Program-made: the position numbers and the translations under genes
The notes under the pieces: model-generated
Told to the model about the DNA's origin: nothing
The model's input: the letters and a program-made list of their open reading frames with translations, nothing else
Databases searched by the model: none
Part shown: piece after piece, positions 1 to 9,611 of the stretch
How positions within the stretch are numbered: the first letter of the stretch is position 1
How the letters are laid out: each line of letters starts with the position of its first letter
Source of the DNA: Pseudovibrio sp. Tun.PSC04-5.I4
GTDB lineage: Bacteria > Pseudomonadota > Alphaproteobacteria > Rhizobiales > Stappiaceae
Reading direction: 5' to 3'
NCBI RefSeq assembly: GCF_900104145.1
Contig: NZ_FNLB01000006.1
Coordinates: 2,067,001 to 2,131,000, forward strand
DNA: 64,000 nucleotides

Positions 1-272
1 AAGTGGTTGGTCATTCTGCCAGCTACATCAGCTTTGATATTGACTGCCTTGACCCTGCTTTCGCACCGGGAACCGGCACACCAGTTATAGGCGGTCTTGG
101 TTCTGGTGAGGCACGTGAAATTCTCCGTGGCCTTGCAGGCATCAACCTTAAAGGCATGGATTTGGTAGAAGTTTCACCTGCCTATGACCATGCAGAAATT
201 ACAGCCTTAGCAGGCGCCACATTGGCGTTGGATCTGATATGTATATATGCCAGTCAGTTTCCTGATCGCTGA
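1..272 (+). CDS. Agmatinase/guanidinobutyrase-type ureohydrolase, C-terminal part
   Basis: This is the last 90 residues of a manganese ureohydrolase; the frame is open at the left edge, so the start lies outside the window. The strand carries the family signature SFDIDCLDPAFAPGTGTP, which holds two metal-binding aspartates, followed by GMDLVEVSPAYD, whose glutamate contacts the guanidino substrate. Family members hydrolyse agmatine, guanidinobutyrate or related compounds to urea and an amine; the substrate cannot be told from this part. The glutamine-synthetase-like gene 41 bases downstream on the same strand suggests joint use of polyamine or guanidino compounds as nitrogen sources. Confident on family, not on substrate. 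Confidence 0.85.
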   Translation, partial: VVGHSASYISFDIDCLDPAFAPGTGTPVIGGLGSGEAREILRGLAGINLKGMDLVEVSPAYDHAEITALAGATLALDLICIYASQFPDR

Positions 273-313
273 AGATAACCATAGACATTTCATTCACTGA
301 TAGAAGAGATAGC

Positions 314-1711
314 ATGCCCACTCTGACGCCGATGAAGACACAGCTGGAGCTTTTCAAAGAAGAAGCGGAACGCTTTCAAAAACAACACCCAGATCTTGAA
401 AAAATCGAGGTGCTTTACTCTGGCTTCTGTGGTCCGCTCAGAGGCAAATGGCTGCCAGCAAGCATGCTCTCCAAACTAACCGAAGGCGCAGTTCGCCTGC
501 CTTTGTCTACTGTCGCGCTTGATGTTTGGGGCGTGGATGTTTCTGCAACGGGGCTTGCCATCGAACGAGGCGATCCAGACGGCATACTTATGCCCGTACC
601 CGGTACACTTAAGCCCGTACCATGGGCCAAAGTTCCAACCGCTCAAGTTCTGGTCACCCTGTTTGAACTAGAAGAACAAACTCCGCATCTGCTTGATCCA
701 CGCTACGTGCTGGAAACAGCGCAAGCCAAGCTAAAAGACAAAGGCCTGACACCTGTCGTTGCCACGGAACTGGAGTTCTACTTCATTGATATGGAACCCG
801 GATCCAATGGCCTACCTCTGCCGCCAATCATTCCCGGCACCAAACATCGCCTCAAAGCTTCCCAGATCTATGATTTAGATATCATGGCACAATTTGAACC
901 GATCCTTGCTGAGATCAATCGTGCCTGCAAAATTCAAGGCATTCCGGCAGATACCACCATTGCTGAATTCGGTCATGGCCAGTTCGAAATCAACCTCCTG
1001 CATGTGCCTGATGCACTGGAAGCGGCAGACCACTGTCTTCTGTTCAAACGGGTCATCCGCCATATCGCCAGAAAGCACGGCATGGACGTGACCTTCATGG
1101 CCAAACCATATGCGGAGTGTACGGGCAGCGGCTTTCACGTTCACACCAGCCTGCTGGATGCAAACGGCGCCAACGTGTTTACGGGCGAAACAGACGAGGC
1201 CAGCCCTACACTAAGACATGCAGTTGGTGGCCTGCTGGAAACCATGCTGGACATGCAAATCCTTTTCGCACCACACGCCAACTCCTATCGCCGTCTGCAA
1301 CCAGCCTCCTATGCACCGACGGCTTGCTGCTGGGGTTATGATCACAGAGCCGCCGCCGTTCGCGTGCCTGCCACCAAGGGCGTGGGCGCACGGTTAGAAC
1401 ATCGCGTTGCAGGTGCTGACGCCAATCCATATCTGGTTGTTGCGGCCCTTTTGCATGGCATAAACCACGGTTTAGAACACAAGTGCGACCCCGGAACAGC
1501 CATTACCCCGCAAGAAGATCTCGCCAAATACAAACACCTCTCCGGCAATTGGGAGACAGCCATCACCAGATGGAAAGATAGCGCAGCAGCACAGCAAATG
1601 ACCTCAAGCGACTTCCACCGCATCTACTCCATCAGCAGGTCAGCAGAATACGATATTTTTGCAACCACAGTGACTGCTTTTGAGTGTCAGACCTACGCAA
1701 AAAAGGTCTGA
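314..1711 (+). CDS. Glutamine synthetase family protein (gamma-glutamylpolyamine synthetase type)
   Basis: This 465-residue protein has the catalytic core of class I glutamine synthetases: a glutamate-binding block around AEFGHGQFEINL, the GSGFHVHTSLLD strand, NSYRRLQPASYAPT, and the arginine-bearing block near AAAVRVPA. It joins an amine to glutamate using ATP. Its length and divergence, and the ureohydrolase just upstream, fit the PuuA-like branch that gamma-glutamylates putrescine or similar amines, rather than the housekeeping ammonia enzyme. The start is preceded by AGAAGAGA at a suitable distance. It converges with the SDR gene, leaving only 5 bases between stop codons. Substrate assignment is inferred from context. 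Confidence 0.8.
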   Translation: MPTLTPMKTQLELFKEEAERFQKQHPDLEKIEVLYSGFCGPLRGKWLPASMLSKLTEGAVRLPLSTVALDVWGVDVSATGLAIERGDPDGILMPVPGTLKPVPWAKVPTAQVLVTLFELEEQTPHLLDPRYVLETAQAKLKDKGLTPVVATELEFYFIDMEPGSNGLPLPPIIPGTKHRLKASQIYDLDIMAQFEPILAEINRACKIQGIPADTTIAEFGHGQFEINLLHVPDALEAADHCLLFKRVIRHIARKHGMDVTFMAKPYAECTGSGFHVHTSLLDANGANVFTGETDEASPTLRHAVGGLLETMLDMQILFAPHANSYRRLQPASYAPTACCWGYDHRAAAVRVPATKGVGARLEHRVAGADANPYLVVAALLHGINHGLEHKCDPGTAITPQEDLAKYKHLSGNWETAITRWKDSAAAQQMTSSDFHRIYSISRSAEYDIFATTVTAFECQTYAKKV

Positions 1712-1716
1712 CAGAA

Positions 1717-2484
1717 CTACGCCTCTTTGATACTACGCTCCATCAGCCGCTGATAAAGCCTTGGAGAAACCCGATTGAGCCACCACGCTAGAAATGCGAC
1801 GCGGCCAACCGGTTTCATAGCTGTTTTGCGCAGGTAAGCAGCAAAGATAATCTCTGCCGCTTTCTCAGCACTCATGTAGTCAACACCATCACTGGCTGAA
1901 CCTGGCCGCGCAAGGCCGTTCCTCTGCTGTTCCGCCCTGCCAATATTGGTCGCAACAAAGGACGGCGCGGCAATTAATGTGTGTACGCCATGCAATTTTT
2001 CCTCGGATCGAAGTGAGCCGAAAAACCCCTCCAACGCATGTTTACTGGCAGCATAGGCCGTACGTTTAAACAGCGGAGAAAACCCTGCCACTGATGAAAT
2101 CGCCAAATGGCAGCCCTTCGAGGCACGGACCGCTTGCAAAAACACACGCGCCGTCTGCACAGCCGCAAAATAATTGACCTCAAACACCTTTCGATGTGCA
2201 TCAAGATCGGCTTCGGAAAACAAACCAATATGCGTTATGCCTGCATTATAAATAACCAGATCAACGCTCGCTCGTGCCGCCAATATTGACGAGGCAACAC
2301 CCTCAACAGCACATCCATTTGTCAAATCACAAGCATAAACGCTCTGCTTATCATTGGTCGGCAAAGCGTCCAAAGCTGGCCCCGGCAAATCCAGTAGAAC
2401 CGTATGCCAACCTTCACGTTGCAACCGTGCAGCCAGCGCTTGCCCCAGCCCACCAGCACCACCAGTAATAATAGCCGTCTTCAT
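1717..2484 (-). CDS. Short-chain dehydrogenase/reductase
   Basis: A 255-residue classical SDR with an N-terminal TGGAGGLG nucleotide-binding motif, NAG in the fourth strand, a catalytic serine in AISSVAGFS and the YAASK active-site pair. These enzymes oxidise or reduce hydroxyl/keto groups with NAD(P). The ATG at 2484 overlaps the stop of the upstream epimerase-like gene (TGATG), so the two are translationally coupled; a TTG one codon earlier is less likely. It is the last gene of a four-gene operon with a flavin monooxygenase and a transporter. The arrangement suggests serial oxidation of an imported compound, but no substrate is evident. Confidence 0.85.
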   Translation of the reverse strand: MKTAIITGGAGGLGQALAARLQREGWHTVLLDLPGPALDALPTNDKQSVYACDLTNGCAVEGVASSILAARASVDLVIYNAGITHIGLFSEADLDAHRKVFEVNYFAAVQTARVFLQAVRASKGCHLAISSVAGFSPLFKRTAYAASKHALEGFFGSLRSEEKLHGVHTLIAAPSFVATNIGRAEQQRNGLARPGSASDGVDYMSAEKAAEIIFAAYLRKTAMKPVGRVAFLAWWLNRVSPRLYQRLMERSIKEA

Positions 2485-3422
2485 CAAAGCCCCACCGATA
2501 ACCGCCAGTGCTCAAACACTTCAGCACTTGTTTTTTCAGGAATATAACCAAACTCAGTTTTCAGCCGCTCATTGCTCAGCACAGGTCGGTATTGCAAAAA
2601 CCGCACCTGCTCCGGCCCATACCGCGAGAGCTTCAGGGTCTTCGCAATACCCAGTATCAGCTTCAACATCCACGCTGGCAGTTTGATCACGGGTTTGCCC
2701 AAAATCTCACCAAGTTGATGAACTGAAACCGCACCATCACCCGCCACATTGTATATGCCAGCAGGAGCCTCAGCCACCGCCCTCAGCAGAATACGAGCCA
2801 GATCCTGCGTCCATATAAACACCCACGGACTATCCGAGCCAACAACCCCAAGCAGCCGCGCTTTATGAAACAGCGAGGTAATCTGGTTATCCATCCCAGC
2901 CCCAAGCACTGTGCCAACCCGCAGCAGCACCTGCTCCAGTTGAGGAGCGTCCTTACGCGCATCAGCAAGCATCTCCTCAACAAGCCTTTTATGATAGGCG
3001 TAAGCAAACTCTTGGTTTCCACGGGTCGCATCCGCCTCCCGCAGTGGCACAGGGTTATCCGCATGATAGCCATAAGCCGCCCCGGAGGACGTCACCACAA
3101 GCCGCTTTACACCGTGCCTGATGGAAGCGTCCAAAACAGCCTTTGTTCCCTCCACATCCACCAGATATTCAAGGTCGCGGGTAGAATTCGCTGGCGGCGT
3201 AACAATGGAAGCTAAATGAACAATCACATCGGGTTTTTCCTCGGCAATCAGCGAGAAAACCCTGTCTGTCGTCACATCCAGTTTTTGATAGGTGGCCCCG
3301 GCGGGCATAAAATCCGGTCTACGCACATCCGTTGCCACCACCTGCAAATCAGAGTGCTCAAGCTGGCGCAAAAACGCTTGTCCAACACCACCAGCTGCGC
3401 CGGTAATCAGCAGCTTACTCAT
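2484..3422 (-). CDS. NAD-dependent epimerase/dehydratase family protein (extended SDR)
   Basis: This 312-residue protein begins MSKLLITGAAGGVGQ, the Rossmann glycine motif of extended SDRs, and carries TSSGAAYG and a YAYHK catalytic Tyr-Lys pair. Members include sugar epimerases but also hydroxysteroid and aldehyde-type dehydrogenases, and in this setting a catabolic dehydrogenase is as likely as an epimerase. Its start overlaps the transporter stop by ATGA and its stop overlaps the next SDR start, so it sits in the middle of a tightly packed operon. Specific function unknown. Confidence 0.8.
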   Translation of the reverse strand: MSKLLITGAAGGVGQAFLRQLEHSDLQVVATDVRRPDFMPAGATYQKLDVTTDRVFSLIAEEKPDVIVHLASIVTPPANSTRDLEYLVDVEGTKAVLDASIRHGVKRLVVTSSGAAYGYHADNPVPLREADATRGNQEFAYAYHKRLVEEMLADARKDAPQLEQVLLRVGTVLGAGMDNQITSLFHKARLLGVVGSDSPWVFIWTQDLARILLRAVAEAPAGIYNVAGDGAVSVHQLGEILGKPVIKLPAWMLKLILGIAKTLKLSRYGPEQVRFLQYRPVLSNERLKTEFGYIPEKTSAEVFEHWRLSVGL

Positions 3423-4339
3423 AGTGTTACCTCCACAGGCGCCTTCACAACTTTACGCGCCATGATATTGGCAAGCACCAACCCACTGATCGCATGCCAG
3501 ATCCCCCAGAACGCAGCCACAACGGACATACCGCCCAACCCGCCGAAAAACCCAAAGATGAGAATAAGGCCAAGCCCAGAATTCTGAATACCCGTTTCAA
3601 TGGTTATGGCCCTTCTGTCATAAGCAGAAACGCCAGCCACACTCGCCAATGCATAGCCACCAGCAAGAGCCAGACCGTTATGGATCAGCACAAGGCCAGC
3701 AACAGCCCCCACATAGTTTAAAAAGAAGGTCCAGTTTGCAAACAGGGTAAGAATGATGAACCCAATAAAGATGCCCATGGACGCCAACCGCAAAGGTTGC
3801 CGGATTTTAGCAGCCATTCCCGGTTTAAATCGATTAAGCAAAATGCCGAGGCAAAGCGGGAGAACCAGCATAAAACACACGGTTATTGCAACCGAGAGCT
3901 TATCTATATGGGTCTCCTGAAGGATCGCCCGTGTCGGCTCATATAAGTTACCCCAAAACGCGATATTGAACGGGGTCGCAACAATCGCCCCCACTGTTGC
4001 AAAAGCTGTCATGGAAACGGAAAGAGCCGCATTGCCTCCTGCACGCTGCGTGATGAAGTTGGAGATATTCCCACCCGGACATGCAGCGACCAATATCAAC
4101 CCTAATGCAATGGAAGGGCGCGGCTGCGTTGCCAGCACCAGCAAAAATGTAAGGCTTGGCAACACTAGAAACTGCGAGCACAGCCCAATCACAAGGGGCT
4201 TAGGTGCCAGCGTCAACCGTTTAAAGTCCGCAGGCGACAAATCCAGCGCGATGGAAAACATCACCACGGCCAAAATGCCATTCAGCAGGGTTAAAGAGCC
4301 TGCACTGAAGTTAAGCGTAATGAGGTCAATGTCACTCAT
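3419..4339 (-). CDS. Bile acid:sodium symporter family (BASS) transporter
   Basis: A 306-residue integral membrane protein made almost entirely of hydrophobic helices, about nine or ten. The ACPGGNISNFIT segment and the related GIQNSGLGL block resemble the discontinuous helix motifs of the BASS/SBF family, which import organic acids such as bile acids or pantoate with sodium. It overlaps the monooxygenase gene upstream and the epimerase gene downstream by ATGA on each side. Transport of the compound oxidised by the neighbouring enzymes is a reasonable inference. Actual substrates in this family vary too widely to name one. Confidence 0.85.
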   Translation of the reverse strand: MSDIDLITLNFSAGSLTLLNGILAVVMFSIALDLSPADFKRLTLAPKPLVIGLCSQFLVLPSLTFLLVLATQPRPSIALGLILVAACPGGNISNFITQRAGGNAALSVSMTAFATVGAIVATPFNIAFWGNLYEPTRAILQETHIDKLSVAITVCFMLVLPLCLGILLNRFKPGMAAKIRQPLRLASMGIFIGFIILTLFANWTFFLNYVGAVAGLVLIHNGLALAGGYALASVAGVSAYDRRAITIETGIQNSGLGLILIFGFFGGLGGMSVVAAFWGIWHAISGLVLANIMARKVVKAPVEVTL

Positions 4340-5652
4340 GCCATTTCCCTCTTCAACGCCTTGGATCGTTTGGTCACCGCAGACCGGTAGCTTTCTTTGT
4401 CAACGTAATAAGCCATGCGCGCCAGCTTCAGATAGTTCATCCCACCTGTTTCGCGCTCAAACTCCTTAGCCTTCTCAACCTGAATGGATTTCGCCGCAGA
4501 GTTACCCTCTCGCAGTCCCCGCAAATAGCTGGCAACCAACTCTGCTTGCTCGTGTCGCCCTTGCCAACCAAGGCCCGTTGCTTCCACCATCCCCATCACA
4601 AACACATCATCTCGCTCTGGATGCATGCAGTTCAAAAACAGATGCGGCGCATCCTCTTGCCAGTTCAGCAAGTCCTTCCTGATAAACGGATAGTGCAGTT
4701 TGTAGCCCGTCGCCGTCACGATCAGGTCATAGTCTTGCGCCTCACCATCTTTAAAGCGAACCGTGTGCCCATCCAGCTCTTTGATGTCAGCCCGAATGCC
4801 CACATCCCCATGTCCCGCATGGTAGAGGATGAGTGAGTTAACCACCGGATGGCTCTCATAAAGCGCATAGTCTGGTTTTGGAAAACCATAGCTCTGCGGA
4901 TCCCCGACAAACCACTTCAAGATCTTCTGGTCGACCTTGCGCTTCAACCACAACGGCAACTTCACCGCGCCGCCCATCGTGTCCGCTGGTTTACCGAAAA
5001 CGTATTTCGGCACAAAGTAATAGCCGCGCCGCATGGAAATATCGCAGTGTATCCCGTGGTGAATCGCATCCACGGCAATATCGCAGCCGGAATTACCAGC
5101 CCCAACAATCAACACCCGCTTATCAGCAAACTGCCGCGCGCTTTTGTATTTGCTGGAATGGATGATCTCACCAGCAAACTCGCCCTCAAACACCGGCATA
5201 TTGGGCTCAGACAAAGTCCCGTTCGCAATAAGCACTCCAGCAAAGATGGCAGAATGATCTCCGTCCAGATCACTCCAGCACACACGCCAGCCCTCACCAC
5301 TTTCCCCCAGCGGGTCTATGCTGGTAACCTCTGCCCCAAACACATAACGGCTTTTAAGGTCAAACTTCTCCGCAAAGTCGTGGAAGTACTTTTTGAGCTC
5401 ACGATGCCCCGGATATTCAGCAGTGTCCTTGCCCATCGGAAAATCCGCAAACTCTGTCATTCGCTTCGATGAGATCAGATGCGCAGATTCGTACATGGTC
5501 GATTTCGGTCCGTCGATATCCCAAAGCCCACCTACGCCCTGGTGCAACTCAAATCCCTGAAAATCAATGCCTTGCTCAATCAGTGTCTTTGCAGTGGCAA
5601 GCCCCATCGGCCCCGCCCCGATCAAGGCAAACTTCTCCTCTGTATTTTTCAC
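4336..5652 (-). CDS. Flavin-containing monooxygenase (FMO / Baeyer-Villiger type)
   Basis: This 438-residue flavoprotein has an N-terminal FAD site (GAGPMGLATAK), a second dinucleotide site for NADPH (VGAGNSGCDIA), and between them FAGEIIHSSKY, which matches the FxGxxxHxxxY signature of FMOs and Baeyer-Villiger monooxygenases. It inserts one oxygen atom into a soft nucleophile or a ketone. The start is GTG, preceded by a strong GGGGGAGA ribosome binding site. It is the first gene of the operon ending with the SDR, and a TetR gene diverges from its promoter region, making local control by that regulator likely. Confidence 0.85.
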   Translation of the reverse strand: MKNTEEKFALIGAGPMGLATAKTLIEQGIDFQGFELHQGVGGLWDIDGPKSTMYESAHLISSKRMTEFADFPMGKDTAEYPGHRELKKYFHDFAEKFDLKSRYVFGAEVTSIDPLGESGEGWRVCWSDLDGDHSAIFAGVLIANGTLSEPNMPVFEGEFAGEIIHSSKYKSARQFADKRVLIVGAGNSGCDIAVDAIHHGIHCDISMRRGYYFVPKYVFGKPADTMGGAVKLPLWLKRKVDQKILKWFVGDPQSYGFPKPDYALYESHPVVNSLILYHAGHGDVGIRADIKELDGHTVRFKDGEAQDYDLIVTATGYKLHYPFIRKDLLNWQEDAPHLFLNCMHPERDDVFVMGMVEATGLGWQGRHEQAELVASYLRGLREGNSAAKSIQVEKAKEFERETGGMNYLKLARMAYYVDKESYRSAVTKRSKALKREMA

Positions 5653-5774
5653 TGTTCTCTCCCCCTCAGAAGTACAATTAGATTGAACAGTCGTACAAAA
5701 TAAGGCAAGTTATTTTTATAATTAAGAAAATTTCGCAGGAAAAACAAAGACAAAGGGCTCCTTCAAAGAGCTCA

Positions 5775-6422
5775 TTGGAGACGCGCCAAAAGATTCTTGA
5801 CGCTGCGGAGTACCTTTTTGCCTTTCGCGGATATGACGCTGCGTCCATCAGAGACATAGCAAAACGCGCTGATGTAAAGCTGGGATTGGTGAACCATCAC
5901 TACGGCTCCAAGGAGGACCTGTTCTTCAAAGCCGTTGAACGCCGTGCAGCCGAACTCTCCCAGCTCCGCCTCTCGGCGCTTGAGCAACTGGAAACCTCGG
6001 GCGACCAGATCACAGTAGAGGCCGTGCTTGAGTGTTTCTTCTATCCTTATCTGGAAAAGGCCGAAAACGGAGGACCGCACTGGCTGGCCTATGCTCGTCT
6101 TGTGGCCATGGTATCAGCAGAGGAAAGATGGAGAGCAATTTCAGAGGCCTGCTTTGATCCAGCCGCAAAAATATTCCTCGCAAAAATTGCGATGCTCTAT
6201 CCGGAAGCTGACTTAAAAACTGTCTCCGCCACCTTCGTCTTCTCCATCTCCTCCATGATTGCGCTTTGCACATCCAGATGGCGCGTCGAGGCTATGGCAG
6301 ACGAACAACACAGCTCAAGCATTGCCGCGCTGAAGTCCCTCCTCATACAATACGCAGCCGCAGGCATGAACAATGCCCTCAGCTCAAATCGCAAGACAGA
6401 TAACGGGCTTACTTTGCCTTGA
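5775..6422 (+). CDS. TetR family transcriptional regulator
   Basis: A repressor-type protein of about 215 residues. Its N-terminal helix-turn-helix runs from ETRQKILDAAEYLFAFRG through ASIRDIAKRADVKLGLVNHHYGSKEDLF, the standard TetR DNA-binding fold; the rest is a divergent ligand-binding domain. The only nearby in-frame start is TTG at 5775, and upstream codons keep a TetR-like tail open, so the true start may be a rare codon slightly further left. It diverges from the monooxygenase operon across 122 bases, the usual layout for a local regulator. The inducer is unknown. Confidence 0.8.
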   Translation: METRQKILDAAEYLFAFRGYDAASIRDIAKRADVKLGLVNHHYGSKEDLFFKAVERRAAELSQLRLSALEQLETSGDQITVEAVLECFFYPYLEKAENGGPHWLAYARLVAMVSAEERWRAISEACFDPAAKIFLAKIAMLYPEADLKTVSATFVFSISSMIALCTSRWRVEAMADEQHSSSIAALKSLLIQYAAAGMNNALSSNRKTDNGLTLP

Positions 6423-6456
6423 GGCAGGTCATTCCCTGCTTCAAAGCTCTGTTCCA

Positions 6457-7239
6457 TCAGTAGCAAGGCTGGCGCCGTTCAAGAAAAGCATTGATCCCTT
6501 CCTGAGCTTCATCCCCGCCCAAAACCTTTGCCATCGTATCGCGCTCCAAATCCATCTGCTTACAAAAGCTGTTGGAACCTGCTGCCTCTACCATCCGCTT
6601 GATATGCCCTTGCGCTTGGCGGGGACCATTCCCGATGCGGTCCGCCAACAAACACGCTTGCGCAAAAGCACTGTCTGCATCAGCAAGCACATTCACCACG
6701 CCCAAATGATAGAGCCGTTCCGCCCCAACAGGCTGACCTAGCAAACACATCTCACTCATTAACTGGCGAGGAATGAGCTGTGCAAGAGAAGCTATTGCCC
6801 CGCCATCAGGCACAAGCCCCACCTTCACATAGGCCAGCATAAACTGAGCATCCCGATCCGCTACAATCAAATCACAAGCCAAAGCTAAGGACACCCCGGC
6901 ACCGGCAGCCCCGCCGCCAACCGCCGCAATCACCGGTTTGGAGCAAGACCTTATCCGCCTCACCAGATCATGAAGCTTCTCAATGTTATTCTTCCGCTCG
7001 GAAATCGTCACCTCACGGCGCTTAACCAATGAATTGAGATCACCACCGGCACAGAAATAACCGCCCTCACCTGTAAGGATCACACAGCGAATACCGTCAT
7101 CCTCATCAGCAAGGTCAAGCGCGCGGTGCAGCCCCTCATAATAATCTGGAGACAAAGCATTGCGGCGAGACCGGTTGCAGTTGGTAACAACCAACCGATC
7201 TCCCTGACGCTGCAGATCCACAAGTGAAGATGTGTTCAC
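6457..7239 (-). CDS. Enoyl-CoA hydratase/isomerase family protein
   Basis: A 260-residue crotonase-fold protein with the oxyanion-hole segments FCAGGDLNSL and GGAAGAGVSLALACDL. At the position of the second catalytic glutamate of classical hydratases it has VGLVPDGG, an aspartate variant seen in several ring- and branched-acyl crotonases, so the exact reaction (hydration, isomerisation or ring cleavage) is open. Its start overlaps the stop of the upstream acyl-CoA dehydrogenase, and it closes the thiolase operon. Confidence 0.85.
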   Translation of the reverse strand: MNTSSLVDLQRQGDRLVVTNCNRSRRNALSPDYYEGLHRALDLADEDDGIRCVILTGEGGYFCAGGDLNSLVKRREVTISERKNNIEKLHDLVRRIRSCSKPVIAAVGGGAAGAGVSLALACDLIVADRDAQFMLAYVKVGLVPDGGAIASLAQLIPRQLMSEMCLLGQPVGAERLYHLGVVNVLADADSAFAQACLLADRIGNGPRQAQGHIKRMVEAAGSNSFCKQMDLERDTMAKVLGGDEAQEGINAFLERRQPCY

Positions 7240-8375
7240 GAGCCGTGCGCCTCGCTCGCATCTTGCTGCATAAAGCCAACAAACCGCTCCAGATGATAAT
7301 CAACATCGCCCAGTTGGTGGTCAATCATCATCAACCGCTTGGCAAAGTGCGACAACGCATACTCCTCTGTCATGCCGATACCACCATGCATCTGAATGCA
7401 CTCTTCACACACCAATTGAGCCACACGGCCAATCAGGTTCTTTGCTGCACTCACATGCATTTCACGCACATCACGTTTAGCAGAAAGATGGCCAGCCACG
7501 TTGATAAGCGCTGAACGTGCCTGTTCGATCTCAACAAGGATTGAAGCCATACGGTGCTGCAAAGCTTGAAACTTGCCCAGTGGCCGCCCAAACTGCGTCC
7601 GCACCCGAAGATACTCAACAGTCAGCTCCTTCGCGCTTTCCATCGCACCAAGAGCCTCAGCACACAGCGCCACCACACCGGCAGCACGCATGGCCTCCAG
7701 CGCTGGCAACACCTCTTCAACCGCACCAAGCTGAGCAGAGGAGGACACCTCAACATTCACCAGCGCAATATCAGCAGCCTGATAACCATCCATATTGGGA
7801 TAGGAGAACCGCTCAACACCGGTACTAATGGCATCAACAAGGAACAGCAGAACACCTTCAACAGAGCGGGCACTCACGATGAGTTTGTCCGCACTCGGTC
7901 CGCCAATCACCACGGATTTTGTCCCATTGAGACGATAGCCACCCTCAATCTGGTCTGCACTGGTCTCCACATTGTCCAGATCATACCGGCTCTGCGGTTC
8001 TTCCAGTGCTGGCACCACCTTGAGACCGCCGCCGATCATTTCGTCTATAAGAGCCTTTTGCGCCTCAGTTCCAAGCGTGCTCAGCAACTGCCCAGCCATA
8101 ACACCGCAAGCCATCAACGGCTCGACGCAAGCAACACGGCCCAGCTCCTCAAACACAACGGCGATATCAAACCCGCCGCCACCAAAGCCGCCATTGTCCA
8201 CGCTGAACATGGCACCAATGACGCCCAATTCAGCAAAATCACTCCACACCTTAGCGGAGTACCCGAGATCACTGGCAATGATCTCTGCTCGCTGCTCAGC
8301 GCTGTAAGTGTCTGATAGATAACGACTCAGCGTCTCCTGAAGCATCCGCCGTTCTTCACTATGATTGAAATCCAT
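7236..8375 (-). CDS. Acyl-CoA dehydrogenase, smaller subunit type
   Basis: This 379-residue flavoprotein has the acyl-CoA dehydrogenase fold with C-terminal helices including QMHGGIGMTEEYALSHFAKR. It is more divergent than its neighbour at 8385-9581 in the middle beta-domain. Two adjacent, unequal acyl-CoA dehydrogenases usually form a heteromeric enzyme in steroid, bile-acid or branched-chain catabolism, in which one subunit keeps the catalytic base and FAD; that is inferred here from adjacency. It lies 9 bases after its partner and is coupled to the hydratase gene by ATGA. Confidence 0.85.
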   Translation of the reverse strand: MDFNHSEERRMLQETLSRYLSDTYSAEQRAEIIASDLGYSAKVWSDFAELGVIGAMFSVDNGGFGGGGFDIAVVFEELGRVACVEPLMACGVMAGQLLSTLGTEAQKALIDEMIGGGLKVVPALEEPQSRYDLDNVETSADQIEGGYRLNGTKSVVIGGPSADKLIVSARSVEGVLLFLVDAISTGVERFSYPNMDGYQAADIALVNVEVSSSAQLGAVEEVLPALEAMRAAGVVALCAEALGAMESAKELTVEYLRVRTQFGRPLGKFQALQHRMASILVEIEQARSALINVAGHLSAKRDVREMHVSAAKNLIGRVAQLVCEECIQMHGGIGMTEEYALSHFAKRLMMIDHQLGDVDYHLERFVGFMQQDASEAHGS

Positions 8376-8384
8376 GAGGCGCTC

Positions 8385-9581
8385 CTAAAGACCGAGAATA
8401 GCTTTGCTGATGATATTGCGTTGGATCTCATTAGATCCGCCAAAGATCGAAAGCTTGCGGTTGTTGAAGTAATCCGGGCTGACAGAAGCAGCATACTCCG
8501 GCCCAACGCTTGCGCTGTTTGCTCCACTCTCCAACGCTTCAGAAACAAACGGCATGGCATAGCGCCCCACAGCACGCCGGGTCAGATCATTGATCGCCTG
8601 CCGGATCTCGGTCCCTTTGATCTTCAACATCGAGCTTTCCGCTCCCGGCGCTTGTCCTGCTGCAGCTTTGGTGATCATACGCAGGTTCGTGGTCGCCATC
8701 GCCATCAAATCAATCTCGATCTGCGCGATCCGCCCCGCAAAATACGGATTCTCAATGAGGGGTTTGCCGCCGGATGTTTGCTTGCGGCAGATATCCTTCA
8801 AATGCACCAGCCCAGCGGCTGAAGAACCAACACCCGCGATATTGGTGCGCTCATGGGTCAGCAGATACTTGGCGTAGGTCCACCCTTTGTTTTCTTCGCC
8901 AACGAGGTTGCCAGCAGGGACTTTGACATCATCAAAGAACACCTCATTCACTTCCTGCCCACCATCAATCAGCGTAATAGGCCGGACGGTCACACCGGGC
9001 GTATTCATATCAATCAGCAGGAACGAAATCCCTTCCTGTGCCTTCACCTCAACATCGGTGCGCACAAGGCAGAAGATCCAGTCCGCAAACTGACCAAGCG
9101 TGGTCCACGTTTTCTGGCCGTTGACGATGTAATGATCACCGTCCCGCACCGCCCGCGTTTTTAAGGAGGCAAGGTCAGATCCAGCTTGCGGCTCGGAATA
9201 GCCCTGACACCACCAGTCAGTGCCATCCAGAATACGCGGCAGAAAATGGTCCTGCTGTGCTTTGCTTCCGAACGCAAAAAGCACAGGTGCCAGCATGGAA
9301 AGCCCGAACGGCATCGTACGCGGCGCATGAGCAAGGCACAGCTCTTCCTCAAAGATATTGCGGTAAACGGCATTCCAGCCAGTTCCGCCATGCGCCTCAG
9401 GCCAGTTGATCGCCAACCAACCGCGCTTGTGCAGCGTGGCGTGCCAATCCTCATGATCCGCCTTTGAAAGGCGCTGCCCAAGCCGCACCTTCTCAGCCAG
9501 CGCAGGCGATAGGTTTTCTTTTAGGAACAGGCGCACATCATCACGAAAAGCCAGTTCCTCTGCAGAGTAATTGAGGTCCAT
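8385..9581 (-). CDS. Acyl-CoA dehydrogenase, larger subunit type
   Basis: A 398-residue acyl-CoA dehydrogenase with QGYSEPQAGSDLASLKT, NGQKTWTT and a C-terminal IFGGSNEIQRNIISK block, typical of the long-chain and polycyclic-acid branch. It introduces the alpha-beta double bond into an acyl-CoA and passes electrons to ETF. It sits between the thiolase gene (30 bases upstream) and a second dehydrogenase gene, consistent with a complete beta-oxidation set. A heteromer with the downstream gene product is likely but not proven. Confidence 0.88.
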   Translation of the reverse strand: MDLNYSAEELAFRDDVRLFLKENLSPALAEKVRLGQRLSKADHEDWHATLHKRGWLAINWPEAHGGTGWNAVYRNIFEEELCLAHAPRTMPFGLSMLAPVLFAFGSKAQQDHFLPRILDGTDWWCQGYSEPQAGSDLASLKTRAVRDGDHYIVNGQKTWTTLGQFADWIFCLVRTDVEVKAQEGISFLLIDMNTPGVTVRPITLIDGGQEVNEVFFDDVKVPAGNLVGEENKGWTYAKYLLTHERTNIAGVGSSAAGLVHLKDICRKQTSGGKPLIENPYFAGRIAQIEIDLMAMATTNLRMITKAAAGQAPGAESSMLKIKGTEIRQAINDLTRRAVGRYAMPFVSEALESGANSASVGPEYAASVSPDYFNNRKLSIFGGSNEIQRNIISKAILGL

Positions 9582-9611
9582 ACCGGCACCCTCCTGCTGT
9601 TTCCAAATGTC

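Noticed and set aside
415..630. Antisense frames inside the glutamine synthetase and many similar shadow frames
   Set aside because: They overlap clearly conserved genes in other frames and have no family features or ribosome sites.
6418..6460. Short GCCTTGAGGC inverted repeat between the TetR and hydratase genes as a terminator
   Set aside because: The stem is only about four bases with no T-run; too weak to call.
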